A stretch of DNA of 64,000 nucleotides from DATJLY01 sp035518375 (GTDB lineage: Bacteria; Pseudomonadota; Alphaproteobacteria; ATCC43930; CGMCC-115725). Numbering within the stretch: the stretch's first letter is position 1; each line of letters starts with the position of its first letter. Of this stretch, positions 34,038-42,550 are shown piece after piece. The position numbers and the translations under genes are program-made. The stretch covers positions 15,887-79,886 of the forward strand of contig DATIXQ010000055.1 in assembly GCA_035518375.1 (NCBI GenBank), written 5' to 3'. Under the pieces are notes generated by a model. The model did no database searches. It was given only the letters and a program-made list of their open reading frames with translations, and had not been told where the DNA came from.

Positions 34038-35351
34038 CTACTGCTGGGCGCGGCGCTCGCCGTCGTAAGCGATGCGCCAGATCGTGCCCGAGCCGTCATC
34101 GCTGACGAGAAGCGAGCCGTCCTGGGCCACGACGATGCCCACAGGCCGGCCCCAAACGTCGCCATCGTTGGCGACGAAGCCAGTCATGAAGTCCACGTAC
34201 TCGCCCGTGGGCTTGCCGTCCTTCACCGGCACGAGCACCACCTCGTAGCCGGTGCGCTTGCCGCGGTTCCACGACCCGTGCAGCGCGACGAAGGCCGCGC
34301 CGCGATACGATTCGGGGAACGCCGTACCAGTGTAGAAGGCCAGGCCCAACGGCGCCGAATGCGCCTGGATCAGCACGTCGGGCACTGCGACCTTGTCCTT
34401 CAAATCCTCGTGCTCGCCCTTGTGGCGCGGATCCTGGTTGCCGCCGATATAGAACCACGGCCAGCCATAGAAGCCGCCGGGCTTGACGCGCGTCACGTAA
34501 TCGGGCGGGAGATTGTCGCCGAGCTCGTCGCGCTCGTTGGTCGTGGTCCAGAGCTCGCCGCCGCCGGGACCGCTGCCGGGATAGAACTGGATCGTCACCG
34601 GATTGCGGATGCCCGAGGCATAGACGCGCATGTCGTGGCCTTCGGGGTCGTAGTCGAGGATGTCGGCGCGGCGCACTTCCTTGTCCATGCCGATCTCGCC
34701 GTCATTGTCGCCCGAACCGACGGAGAGAAGGAGCCGCTTGCCGTCGGGCGAGAACACGATGTCGCGGGTCCAGTGATGGCCGACGGGCACGTCGGGCACG
34801 ATCACCTGCGCCGGGCCTTGCGCCGCGGTGTCGCCCACCGTGTAGGGATAGCGCAGCACCTGGCCCTCGGTCGCGATGTAGACGAAGCGCGGCGAGGGCC
34901 CGGGCGGATAGAAGGCGATGCCGTAGGGCCGGTACTCGAGGTCGGCGGCGAAGACCGAGACTTGCGGCTTGCCGCCAGCGCCAGGCCGCAGCACGAGGAT
35001 GCGCTTTGTCCCGCTCTCGCTTACGAAGATGTCGCCGTTGGGCGCGCGCTTCATTTGGCGCGGCTCCCTGAGGCCGTCAGCATAAGCGGTGACCGAGAAA
35101 CCCGGCGGCAGCTTGAGCGCGGTACCCGCCGGCCGCGGCACGAGGTGCGAGCCGTTGCGCGCCGAACTGGTCGCATAGGGCGCCGGCAGATCCTGCGGCC
35201 GGATGAGTTGCGCGACCCCCGGCGCCTCGCCCTGCCAATCATTGAATGCGGCGGCGCCGGTGCGGGCGTTACCGCCCTCATCGGCTGCGCGCGGCGCGGA
35301 TATCGCGGCCGCGAGCGCGAGGGCCACAGTCAACACGAGTGGCATGCGCAT
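34038..35351 (-). CDS. Exported PQQ-dependent sugar dehydrogenase family protein (sorbosone dehydrogenase-like)
   Basis: 437 residues from ATG 35351, preceded by AGGAGG; the longer open frame upstream lies antisense to the next gene. Signal peptide MRMPLVLTVALALAAAISAP with cleavage near RA/AD. Beta-propeller motifs: LPPGFSVTAYADGLREPRQM, GIAFYPPG, HHWTRDIVFSPDGKRLLLSVGSG, SGIRNPVTIQF, FYGWPWFYIGG, GSWNRGKRTGYEVV, GRPVGIVVAQDGSLLVSDD. These are the hallmark repeats of the GdhB/L-sorbosone dehydrogenase family, periplasmic PQQ enzymes that oxidise sugars or sugar alcohols; PQQ itself is not encoded here. Confidence 0.88.
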   Translation of the reverse strand: MRMPLVLTVALALAAAISAPRAADEGGNARTGAAAFNDWQGEAPGVAQLIRPQDLPAPYATSSARNGSHLVPRPAGTALKLPPGFSVTAYADGLREPRQMKRAPNGDIFVSESGTKRILVLRPGAGGKPQVSVFAADLEYRPYGIAFYPPGPSPRFVYIATEGQVLRYPYTVGDTAAQGPAQVIVPDVPVGHHWTRDIVFSPDGKRLLLSVGSGDNDGEIGMDKEVRRADILDYDPEGHDMRVYASGIRNPVTIQFYPGSGPGGGELWTTTNERDELGDNLPPDYVTRVKPGGFYGWPWFYIGGNQDPRHKGEHEDLKDKVAVPDVLIQAHSAPLGLAFYTGTAFPESYRGAAFVALHGSWNRGKRTGYEVVLVPVKDGKPTGEYVDFMTGFVANDGDVWGRPVGIVVAQDGSLLVSDDGSGTIWRIAYDGERRAQQ

Positions 35352-35426
35352 CTCGTTCCTCCTGGTCCCCCGCGGCCCTCTCGGGCAGAATGGCGGGCAA
35401 GTCAAATCACGAAGTGGAGGAAGGTC

Positions 35427-36683
35427 ATGGATCGGCAGCCCCCGCAGCCCGTGGTGGATCATCGCGGTCCTCCGAAGGTCAGGCGCTTCGAAGAGCAGCG
35501 CTGGCTTCTCGACAACATCATCCGCGCCAACGGCATCGACTGGGACCAGCCGCGCTCGCTTTATCTCTCCGGCCCGTGCGGCGTCGAATCCGGCGCCGAT
35601 TTCGCTGCCATTCGTGCGCGCGTGCAGAAGATGGCCGATATCGGTCCCGCTTTCGAGGCGACGGCGCGCCGGCGCGAGGCGAAGGCGCGCGAGGCCGAGA
35701 GCGCGGGCAACCGCGTCACCGCGCGCGACAATTACTTCATGGCGGCGATCCACTGGGGCGCGGCGCAATGGCCCTACGACGAGAACGACGAGACCAACAT
35801 CGCTTACAATCAGAAGAAGCGCGAATGCTACGCGGCCTATGCGCGGTTCGCCGACCACAAGGTCGAGGCCGTGTGGTTGCCGTTCAAGGATTCGGCGTTG
35901 CCGGCGTGGTTCCATCTGCCGCCGAACTATGCCGGCGGACGCATCCCCGCCGTCATCGTCATTCCCGGCATGGACAGCTTCAAGGAGATCTCGGTGGCGT
36001 TGAATGGCGACCGCTGGCTCAGCCGCGGCATCGCCGTGCTCGCGATCGATGGGCCGGGCCAGTACGAGGCGCCGATGGTCGGGATCAACGTCAGCATGGA
36101 GAACTGGCTTTCGACGGGCAAGGTCGCGGTCGATTGGCTCTCGGCGCGAGGCGAGATCGATGCCGATCGCATCGGCGTCACCGGCACGAGCTTCGGCTCA
36201 TTCTTTGGCACGCTCGTCGCGGCCTCGGAGCCACGCATCAGGGCGTGCGCCGTCATCTCGACCTGCCTCGAACCCGGGTGTCACACGATCTTCGAGGAGG
36301 CCTCGCCCACCTTCAAGAAGCGCTTCATGTACATGTCGGGCTTCACCGACGAGAAGAAGTTCGACGAGTTCGTGAAGACGCTCACCTGGGAGGGGCATGT
36401 CGAAAAGATCCGCTGCCCCTATCTGTGCGTTGCCGGCGAGGCCGAGGAGTTGTCACCCTTGGAGTATGCCGAGCGCCTGGTGCGGCAGCTCAAGGGCCCG
36501 AAGCAGCTTGTCGTCTATCAGGATTCACGCCACTCGGTCGGCAACGTGCCGGCGGCGAATCTCGGCCCCTTCCCACCGGTGCTGCTCGCCGACTGGCTCG
36601 CCGCGCGGCTCGAGGGCAAGCCGTTCGCGAGCGAGCGCTGGTACGTGCAGGCGAACGGACAGATCCAGAAGACGGCGTATTGA
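35427..36683 (+). CDS. Alpha/beta hydrolase of the FrsA/DUF1100-like group
   Basis: 418 residues from ATG 35427 with GGAGGAAGG upstream; a much longer open frame to 34278 is antisense to the PQQ enzyme. An N-terminal helical cap of about 150 residues precedes IPAVIVIPGMDSFKE, AIDGPGQYEA, GVTGTSFGSFFGT (nucleophile Ser in GTSFGS) and RCPYLCVAGEAEELSP, DSRHSVGN (acid and His). This long-cap architecture is shared with 2,6-dihydroxypseudooxynicotine hydrolase and FrsA-like esterases, i.e. C-C or ester bond hydrolysis. Substrate unknown. Divergent from the PQQ enzyme; 76-base gap. Confidence 0.85.
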   Translation: MDRQPPQPVVDHRGPPKVRRFEEQRWLLDNIIRANGIDWDQPRSLYLSGPCGVESGADFAAIRARVQKMADIGPAFEATARRREAKAREAESAGNRVTARDNYFMAAIHWGAAQWPYDENDETNIAYNQKKRECYAAYARFADHKVEAVWLPFKDSALPAWFHLPPNYAGGRIPAVIVIPGMDSFKEISVALNGDRWLSRGIAVLAIDGPGQYEAPMVGINVSMENWLSTGKVAVDWLSARGEIDADRIGVTGTSFGSFFGTLVAASEPRIRACAVISTCLEPGCHTIFEEASPTFKKRFMYMSGFTDEKKFDEFVKTLTWEGHVEKIRCPYLCVAGEAEELSPLEYAERLVRQLKGPKQLVVYQDSRHSVGNVPAANLGPFPPVLLADWLAARLEGKPFASERWYVQANGQIQKTAY

Positions 36684-36693
36684 ATGGCCAGGC

Positions 36694-36767
36694 TGTCAAT
36701 GCGAGGAGCGTAGCGACGAAGCAATCCCCATCGGTTAGGGGGATTGCTTCGCTGCGCTCGCAATGAC
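36694..36767. repeat. Dispersed hairpin repeat between convergent genes
   Basis: Left arm starts GTCAATGCGAGGAGCG and ends GAAGCAATCCCC; after a short loop the right arm GGGGATTGCTTCGCTGC...CGCAATGAC is its imperfect reverse complement. It occupies nearly all of the space between two converging stops (36683 and 36776), where it could act as a bidirectional terminator. The same element recurs at 61085-61157. Confidence 0.8.
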
Positions 36768-36775
36768 GGTAAAGT

Positions 36776-37756
36776 TCACGCCGGCTCGTTGGCGCGCGAG
36801 ACACCGATCATGCTGTCGCGGTTGACGAGCGCGGCCAGGCGCTCCTCGCTCCAGCCTTCGGTACCTTTCGGCCGCTCGGGCAGCACGAGATAGCGCATGT
36901 CCGCGGTCGAGTCGTGGACGCGTACCGCGACGCTGTCGGGGATATTGGTGCCGAACTCCGTGAGGACCTTGCGCGGCTCGCGCACTACGCGGCTGCGATA
37001 GGCGCGGCTCTTGTACCAATCGGGCGGCAGGCCCAGCACCATGCGCGGATAGCACGAGCAGAGGGTGCAGACGACGACGTTGTGCAGATCGGGCCTGTTC
37101 TCGAGCACGACGAGATGCGTCTCGCCCATGTCGATGCCGAGCTCGCGGCACGCGGCGGCGCCATCCTTCAGCAGCCGCGCCTTGTAGGCCGGATCGGTCC
37201 ATGCCTTCGCCACAACGCGCGCGCCGTTCTCGGGCACGCGGCCATCCATGCGCTCCAGCATGCGGCGGATATCGGCCGGGCTGATAATGCCCTTGGCAAT
37301 CAGGAGCTCGCGCACCGCGACCTCCATCACTTGATAGTACGCGAGCGGCGCATCCTCCTCGTCCGGCTGTTTCGGATGGGGCAGGTGGTCGTGATCATGC
37401 GCATGGTCGTGGCCGTCATGCTCGTGCTCGTGGCGCTCGGCCAAGAGGCGCGCCTCGACCGCACCCATGGCGTGCGCGATCTCGTCGGCCGTCAGCACGC
37501 CGCGCGCGAGGAGGCCGTTGCCGATCGCCGCCATCCAGCGCTCGTAATAGCTCATCGCATCATAGGCGTTGGGGGCGAGCGCCTCGATCTGGCGCCGCGC
37601 CTCGTCGACGCGGCGCAGGCCGCGCTCGGACAAAAGTGCCGCGAGCGCATCGACCCGCTTCTCCCAGATCGCGAGCACGTGCTCGTTGCGGTCGACCGGA
37701 CCGGCCGGGAGCCCGCCCATGTCGTGGTGGCTGCGCATATCGTCGTAGTGCCGCAT
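36776..37756 (-). CDS. Single-chain nitrile hydratase-like protein: beta N-terminal domain, His-rich linker, alpha subunit
   Basis: 326 residues; ATG after GAGGAGG. Residues about 12-108 match the helical N-terminal half of nitrile hydratase beta (MGGLPAGPVDRNEHV, AYDAMSYYERWMAAIGNGLL). Residues 109-127 hold nine histidines in HEHEHDGHDHAHDHDH-type sequence. From about 135 it is a nitrile hydratase alpha subunit (PENGARVVAKAWTDP, LGLPPDWYKS, DMRYLVLPERPKG) with metal site C230-T-L-C-S-C235, the Thr variant typical of cobalt enzymes. The SH3-like C-terminal half of the beta subunit is absent here and not encoded next door. It may hydrate nitriles or be related to thiocyanate hydrolase gamma; activity without the beta C-half is uncertain. 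Confidence 0.88.
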   Translation of the reverse strand: MRHYDDMRSHHDMGGLPAGPVDRNEHVLAIWEKRVDALAALLSERGLRRVDEARRQIEALAPNAYDAMSYYERWMAAIGNGLLARGVLTADEIAHAMGAVEARLLAERHEHEHDGHDHAHDHDHLPHPKQPDEEDAPLAYYQVMEVAVRELLIAKGIISPADIRRMLERMDGRVPENGARVVAKAWTDPAYKARLLKDGAAACRELGIDMGETHLVVLENRPDLHNVVVCTLCSCYPRMVLGLPPDWYKSRAYRSRVVREPRKVLTEFGTNIPDSVAVRVHDSTADMRYLVLPERPKGTEGWSEERLAALVNRDSMIGVSRANEPA

Positions 37757-37847
37757 CGCATCCTCCTCGTTTCCGACATGTTAGCACGCATCCGTCGTCT
37801 TGACGTGAGGCTGGCCCGGCCCGACGCTCCGCGGCACAGGAGGAACG

Positions 37848-38684
37848 ATGACAAGCGAACAGGCGCGGGACGCGATGGCATTCGCGGAGCGGCATCGCCG
37901 GAAGCCGGTGCTGCTGCTACCCAATGCTTGGGACGGCGCGAGTGCGCGCATCTTCGCCGCGGCCGGGTTCGAGGCGGTGGCGACAACGAGCGGCGGGCTT
38001 GCGTGGTCGCTGGGTTATCGCGACGGCGAGGAAGCGCCATGGGACGAAGTCGTCGCGGCGACGCGGCGCATCGTGCGCGCGGCCGGCGTGCCGGTGACGG
38101 CCGACATCGAGGCCGGCTATGGCGCGACGCCCGAGGAGGTTGGGAACCATGTGCGCGAGATCGTCGAAGCGGGCATAGTCGGCATCAACCTCGAGGACGG
38201 GCTCCATGCCCCGCCCCATGTGCGAACGATCGAGGACGCGGGCGCCCGCATCGCCGCCGCGCGGGCGGCCGCAACCCGAGCCGGCGTGCCGATCGTCCTC
38301 AACGCCCGCACCGACCTTTATCATTTCGGCGTCGGCGAGGGCGAGGCGCGCTTCACCGAGACGGTCGCGCGTGCAAAGGCCTATCTCGCGGCGGGCGCCA
38401 ACTGCATCTATCTCTTCGGCGTGCGCGAGCCTGAGGCGATCGCGCGCCTTGCCGCGGCGATCCCCGCGCCCGTCAACATCACGGGCCGCGCCGGCATGCC
38501 CGCGGCGGCGGAGTTGGAGCGGCTTGGCGTCGCCCGCATCACCATCGCTGGCGCGCCCGCGCTCGTCGCCTTCTCGGCGGTGGCGGCGCTCGCCAAGGAG
38601 TTGCGCGCGACCGGGCGATTTGACGGGCTCCAGGCGAGCCTGAGGCACCCTGACGCCCAGGCGCTCTTTAGTCCGAAGGGATGA
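37848..38684 (+). CDS. Isocitrate lyase/PEP mutase family protein
   Basis: 278 residues; ATG 37848 with CAGGAGGAACG upstream. TIM-barrel motifs: TADIEAGYG (84-92), NLEDG (114-118) and LNARTD around residue 147, supplying the Mg-binding acidic residues. Small members of this family include oxaloacetate decarboxylase, 2-methylisocitrate lyase, carboxyvinyl-carboxyphosphonate mutase and related 2-oxo-acid lyases; this one lacks an obvious specificity marker. Divergent from the nitrile-hydratase-like gene (91-base gap). Ends in a 17-base overlap with a small membrane protein gene on the other strand. Confidence 0.85.
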   Translation: MTSEQARDAMAFAERHRRKPVLLLPNAWDGASARIFAAAGFEAVATTSGGLAWSLGYRDGEEAPWDEVVAATRRIVRAAGVPVTADIEAGYGATPEEVGNHVREIVEAGIVGINLEDGLHAPPHVRTIEDAGARIAAARAAATRAGVPIVLNARTDLYHFGVGEGEARFTETVARAKAYLAAGANCIYLFGVREPEAIARLAAAIPAPVNITGRAGMPAAAELERLGVARITIAGAPALVAFSAVAALAKELRATGRFDGLQASLRHPDAQALFSPKG

Positions 38685-38877
38685 GGGGAATTGGGAGGGT
38701 GGCGGCTTGGCGGACGACCGGCCGGGCCGTCAGGCGGAACCAGCGCTTGCGCCGGCGCAAGGGAGCCTCATTGACCCAGCTCACCAGGATGCCAAGCCCG
38801 ACCACCGAGGCGACGGCCACGTAGAAGAAGACGCTAACCCCCAAAGGGCTGGCAAAGATCAAGCTCACATCATCCAT
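38668..38877 (-). CDS. Small single-pass membrane protein, function unknown
   Basis: 69 residues; ATG 38877 preceded on the minus strand by GGGAG at acceptable spacing. A hydrophobic stretch from about residue 11 to 33 (SPLGVSVFFYVAVASVVGLG) forms one membrane segment, followed by a basic segment RRRKRWFR. No family recognised. The plausible ribosome-binding site and membrane segment support it, but so short a frame could be spurious. Confidence 0.45.
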   Translation of the reverse strand: MDDVSLIFASPLGVSVFFYVAVASVVGLGILVSWVNEAPLRRRKRWFRLTARPVVRQAATLPIPLIPSD

Positions 38878-39118
38878 TACGAGGCTCCCGCACTCACCGC
38901 CTCTTAATAAGGCCGGGGCGCCTCATTGGATTGTGAAGCGGCTCACACTCATCGCACGGGATGCGGGGAAAATTAGGGTCAAATCTGAGGCAACTCGGAG
39001 GGAGGGGAGGTTATCTTGCACTGCCCTCTTCCGCGCGCCATGCTGCTGGCGGGGGTAACGAGAGCGTTTAGGCGCCGCGGCGAAGACTGCGGGCGGGCGC
39101 TCGGCGGGACAGGGGTCC

Positions 39119-39802
39119 ATGCCCGCGACGGTCGATCGGATCGCCGCGATGCGGCGCGCACTCGAACGGCATAGCCTATTCGGCTCGTTGCTGCCGGACG
39201 AGCTCGAGCAACTTTTGGCGCACGCGCACCTCGTGACATTCCGCGCGCGACAGGAAATTTTCCACAAAGGGGCGCCGGGGCTCGGCCTTCTCGCCGTGGT
39301 CAAAGGCAAGGTGCGAATCAGCTCGATCGGGCCAGACGGCAACCAGGTGCTGCTCAACGTCATGAACGAGGGCGAAGTGTTCGGCGAGATCGCGCTTCTG
39401 GACGGGAAAGAGCGCTCGGCCGACGCCATCGCCATGACGGACTGCGAGCTCCTGACGATCGACCGGCGCGATTTCGTGCCGTTCGTGCGCGCGAATCCCG
39501 AGGTGGCGCTCAGGCTCATGAGTGTGCTGTGCGAGCGTTTGCGCCGCACGACCGAGCAGATCGAAGACATGATCTTCCTCGACGCGCCGCAGCGGATCGC
39601 GAAGAAGCTGCTGCAGCTCGCGGGCGCCGGCAACTCCACGATCAATCTCTCGCAGCGCGAGCTCGGCAGCATGATCGGCCTGTCGCGCGAGAGCATCAAC
39701 AAACAGCTCGCGCACTGGCAACAGGACGGGGTGGTGCGACTCGAGCAGGGAACGATCGTGCTCGTCGATCTCGATAGCCTGCGCGCGGCGGCCGAAGTCT
39801 GA
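39119..39802 (+). CDS. Crp/Fnr family transcriptional regulator (cyclic-nucleotide-binding domain plus HTH)
   Basis: 227 residues. N-terminal beta-roll: FHKGAPGLGLLAVVKGKVRIS and NEGEVFGEIALLDGKERSADAIA, the phosphate-binding-cassette-like stretch (GEIALLDG..RSA) that in CRP binds cAMP. A dimerisation helix follows, then a winged helix with NLSQRELGSMIGLSRESINK as recognition region. No cysteine cluster at the N-terminus, so it is not an oxygen-sensing FNR. A 240-base gap precedes it. Targets are unknown; the neighbouring MFS/MDR operon is a candidate. Confidence 0.9.
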   Translation: MPATVDRIAAMRRALERHSLFGSLLPDELEQLLAHAHLVTFRARQEIFHKGAPGLGLLAVVKGKVRISSIGPDGNQVLLNVMNEGEVFGEIALLDGKERSADAIAMTDCELLTIDRRDFVPFVRANPEVALRLMSVLCERLRRTTEQIEDMIFLDAPQRIAKKLLQLAGAGNSTINLSQRELGSMIGLSRESINKQLAHWQQDGVVRLEQGTIVLVDLDSLRAAAEV

Positions 39803-39815
39803 GCGCCGGGCGCCC

Positions 39816-39862
39816 AGAGCAAGATCGCGTCGAATTTTCATTCGGCACGTAAATCTTGCTCT
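39816..39862. repeat. Palindromic repeat unit 1
   Basis: AGAGCAAGAT at 39816-39825 is the reverse complement of ATCTTGCTCT at 39853-39862, with a 27-base centre. It begins 13 bases after the Crp-type gene. Resembles the small palindromic elements scattered in Rhizobiales intergenic DNA; it might also end the upstream transcript. Confidence 0.6.
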
Positions 39863-39875
39863 TGCTTAAAGAAGT

Positions 39876-39937
39876 TAGACCATGATTCACGTATCGGAGC
39901 GATCTGCGGCGCCCCCGTCCGATACGATCATGGTCTA
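39876..39937. repeat. Palindromic repeat unit 2
   Basis: TAGACCATGAT (39876-39886) and GTATCGGA (39891-39898) pair with TCCGATAC (39918-39925) and ATCATGGTCTA (39927-39937): a long near-perfect hairpin broken only by a small asymmetric bulge. It lies directly after palindrome 1 in the 216-base gap before the MFS gene. Confidence 0.7.
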
Positions 39938-40018
39938 GCGGCCATGCGCGATTGACGCTTTGATTTCCGGCCTTTCCGGGCTAGCAAAGCCGCGAGCCAA
40001 CGAGCGCAAGAGCAAGAA

Positions 40019-41524
40019 TTGTCCGATCGGGCCGGACGCCCCACCGAGTCGCTCCAAGAGGGCGTTGCCGCTCCGCGCGCGTCGAGCCGGACGCTCGTCA
40101 CCACGGCGGCGATCGCGGTCATTCTCATCACCGCGATCGAAGGCACGATCGTCGCCACGGTCATGCCGCAGATCGTGGGCCAGCTCGGCCGCTTTGACCT
40201 CTTCAGCTGGGTCTTCACCGCCTATCTGCTGACGCAGGCCGTGACCATCCCGCTCTACGGGCGGCTTGCCGACATCTATGGCCGGAAGCGCATGCTGCTC
40301 ATCGCGATCGGGCTCTTTCTCCTCGGCTCGCTCATGTGCGGCTTCGCCGGCGGCATGGTATCGCTCATCGCCTTCCGCGTGCTGCAAGGGACGGGCGCGG
40401 GCGGGCTCGTTCCGCTCGCGCAGACGGTCGTCGGCGACATGTACACGCCGGTCGAGCGCGCACGCGTCCAGGGCTACCTCTCGAGCGTGTGGGCCGTGGG
40501 CTCGATCGTGGGGCCGCTGCTCGGAGCCTTCCTCGTTGCGCATACGATCTGGCCGATGGTGTTCTGGGTCAACATCCCGATCGGCGCCATAGCCGCGCTC
40601 CTTCTCATCCTGTGGCTGCACGAGAAGCTGCAGCAGCGGCAGCACCGCATCGACTATGGCGGCGCGCTGCTGATGGTGGCAGGGAGCGGCCTCCTGATGT
40701 TCGCGTTGGTGGAGGCATCGCATCTCGGCGCCGTGCGCGCCACGGGGCTGCTTGCGATGGCGATCATCATCCTTGCGCTCTTCGTCTTCTACGAGCGCCG
40801 CGCGGCCGAGCCGATGATCCCGCTCGCGCTTCTGCGCAACCGCGTCATCGCTGCAGGCACGCTCGGCGCCTGCGCGTTGGGCGCGATCATGATGGGCGCG
40901 ACCGCGTTCGTTTCGCTCTATGTCCAGGGCGTGATGGGGCGCGGCGCGCTTCTCGCCGGCCTCGTGCTGATGACGCCGTCCGTGACCTGGCCCATCGGCA
41001 GCATCTCCGGCGGCTGGATGATGCTGAAGACGTCCTATCGCGCGACGACGCTCGTCGGCACGCTGCCGCTCCTTCTCGGATGCGCGCTCATGATCGCGCT
41101 CTCGCCGGCGAGCGGTGCGCTCATCGCCACATGCGGCGTCGGCTTCATCGGCATCGGCATGGGCCTCACCAACAACACCTATACCGTCGCGATCCAGGGC
41201 AGCGTCGATTGGAGCCAGCGCGGCGTCGCGACCTCGACGATGTCGTTCATGCGCCAGGTGGGGCAATCGGTCGGCGCCGCCGTCTTCGGCGGCACGGTCA
41301 ACGCCGAGCTTGCGGATGCTGGTGCGGGCGCCGACATGGTCGATCGCATCATGGACCCGGCCCAGCGCGCCGCCATCTCAGCAACCGCGCTGAAGCCGGC
41401 CACGCAGGCGGTCGCGGCCGGGCTTCATTCCGTCTATCTCATCACTGCGCTCCTCGCGCTCTCCGTGCTCGCGACCGCGCTCCTGCTGCCGAAGGGATTG
41501 AGCCCGCACCGCCACGAGGCCTAA
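40019..41524 (+). CDS. MFS transporter, DHA2-type (14 membrane segments) drug/metabolite exporter
   Basis: 501 residues from a TTG start at 40019. Around fourteen hydrophobic helices. Motif A appears as GRLADIYGRKR between helices 2 and 3, motif C-like as WAVGSIVGPLLGAF, and WVNIPIG is the DHA2 signature before the central region. Family members export drugs, siderophores or metabolites by proton antiport. It leads a plus-strand group with an MDR oxidoreductase (gap 25 bases), a deacetylase-family enzyme and a CMD protein, so it may expel or take up a compound handled by these. Confidence 0.9.
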   Translation: MSDRAGRPTESLQEGVAAPRASSRTLVTTAAIAVILITAIEGTIVATVMPQIVGQLGRFDLFSWVFTAYLLTQAVTIPLYGRLADIYGRKRMLLIAIGLFLLGSLMCGFAGGMVSLIAFRVLQGTGAGGLVPLAQTVVGDMYTPVERARVQGYLSSVWAVGSIVGPLLGAFLVAHTIWPMVFWVNIPIGAIAALLLILWLHEKLQQRQHRIDYGGALLMVAGSGLLMFALVEASHLGAVRATGLLAMAIIILALFVFYERRAAEPMIPLALLRNRVIAAGTLGACALGAIMMGATAFVSLYVQGVMGRGALLAGLVLMTPSVTWPIGSISGGWMMLKTSYRATTLVGTLPLLLGCALMIALSPASGALIATCGVGFIGIGMGLTNNTYTVAIQGSVDWSQRGVATSTMSFMRQVGQSVGAAVFGGTVNAELADAGAGADMVDRIMDPAQRAAISATALKPATQAVAAGLHSVYLITALLALSVLATALLLPKGLSPHRHEA

Positions 41525-41549
41525 CATCGCCGCAACGGGAGGGTGGCGC

Positions 41550-42527
41550 ATGAAGGCAGCCGTGCTCGGCGACAAGGGCCTCGAGATCCGCGACATACCG
41601 GTGCCAAAGCCCAGGGAGAACGAGATCCTGGTGCGCGTGCACGCCGCCGGGTTGAACCGCGCCGAGGCGATGATGGCGCAAGGCTATCGCCACGGCAGCC
41701 AAGGCGGACCAGGCACCGTGATCGGGCTCGAGTTCGCGGGCGAGGTCGTGGAGACGGGCGCGGCGGTCAAAGACCTCCGGCCCGGCGCGCGCGTCATGTG
41801 CAGCGGCAACGGCGGCTATGCCGAGTTCGCAGTGGCCGATGCCGGGCGCTGCTCCGCCATTCCCGCCAACAACATGACGTTCGAGCAGGCCGCGACCTTG
41901 CCGATCGGGCTCCAGACGCTCCACGACGCGATCATGACGCAAGGACGCATGAAGAAGGGCGACACCGTCCTCATCCAGGCGGCGAGTGCCGGCGTCGGCG
42001 TCATCGGCCTGCAGATCGCGCGGCTGATGGGCGCAAAGCTCGTCATCGGCACCTCGACCAAGGCAGAGAAGCGCGCGCGCCTCAAGGATCACGGCTGCGA
42101 TTTGGCGCTCGACACGAAGGATCCGCGCTGGCCCGACCAGGTGCTCGAGGCGACGGACGGCAAGGGCGTCGATCTCATCGTCGATCTCGTCTCGGCCGGC
42201 GTCATGAACGACAACATGAAGGCGACGCGCGTTCTGGGCCGCATCGTCAATATCGGCCGGCTCGGCGGCATGAAGGGCGAATTCGATTTCGACCTCCACG
42301 CGCTCCGCCGCATCGACTATATCGGCGCAACGTTCCGCACGCGCTCGGTCGAGGAGGTGCACGAGATCGTGCGCCGCATGCGCGCCGATCTGTGGCCCCA
42401 TGTCGAGGCGGGCCGCATTTCCGTGCCGATCGACAAGGTCTTCCCGCTCGAGGAAGCGGCGGCGGCACAGGCGCATATGCGCGCCAACGCGCATTTCGGC
42501 AAGATCGTGCTCAGGGTCGAGCATTAG
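41550..42527 (+). CDS. Quinone-oxidoreductase-like MDR (zinc-independent alcohol dehydrogenase family)
   Basis: 325 residues; ATG after GGGAGGGTGG. N-terminal GroES-like fold (VHAAGLNRAEAMMAQG, GLEFAGEVVETG) without the catalytic and structural zinc cysteines, then the NADPH Rossmann motif AASAGVGVIGLQIARLMGA. VDLIVDLVSAG and the VFPLEEAAAAQAHM tail are standard. Reduces enones or quinones in known members. Third-party substrate unknown. In an operon with the MFS transporter and the deacetylase gene (23-base gap). Confidence 0.88.
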   Translation: MKAAVLGDKGLEIRDIPVPKPRENEILVRVHAAGLNRAEAMMAQGYRHGSQGGPGTVIGLEFAGEVVETGAAVKDLRPGARVMCSGNGGYAEFAVADAGRCSAIPANNMTFEQAATLPIGLQTLHDAIMTQGRMKKGDTVLIQAASAGVGVIGLQIARLMGAKLVIGTSTKAEKRARLKDHGCDLALDTKDPRWPDQVLEATDGKGVDLIVDLVSAGVMNDNMKATRVLGRIVNIGRLGGMKGEFDFDLHALRRIDYIGATFRTRSVEEVHEIVRRMRADLWPHVEAGRISVPIDKVFPLEEAAAAQAHMRANAHFGKIVLRVEH

Positions 42528-42550
42528 GGTCGCACACGAGGGAGGACGAG

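Noticed and set aside
39119..39802. Oxygen-sensing FNR
   Set aside because: No N-terminal cysteine cluster; the effector pocket looks CRP-like, so only Crp/Fnr family is stated.
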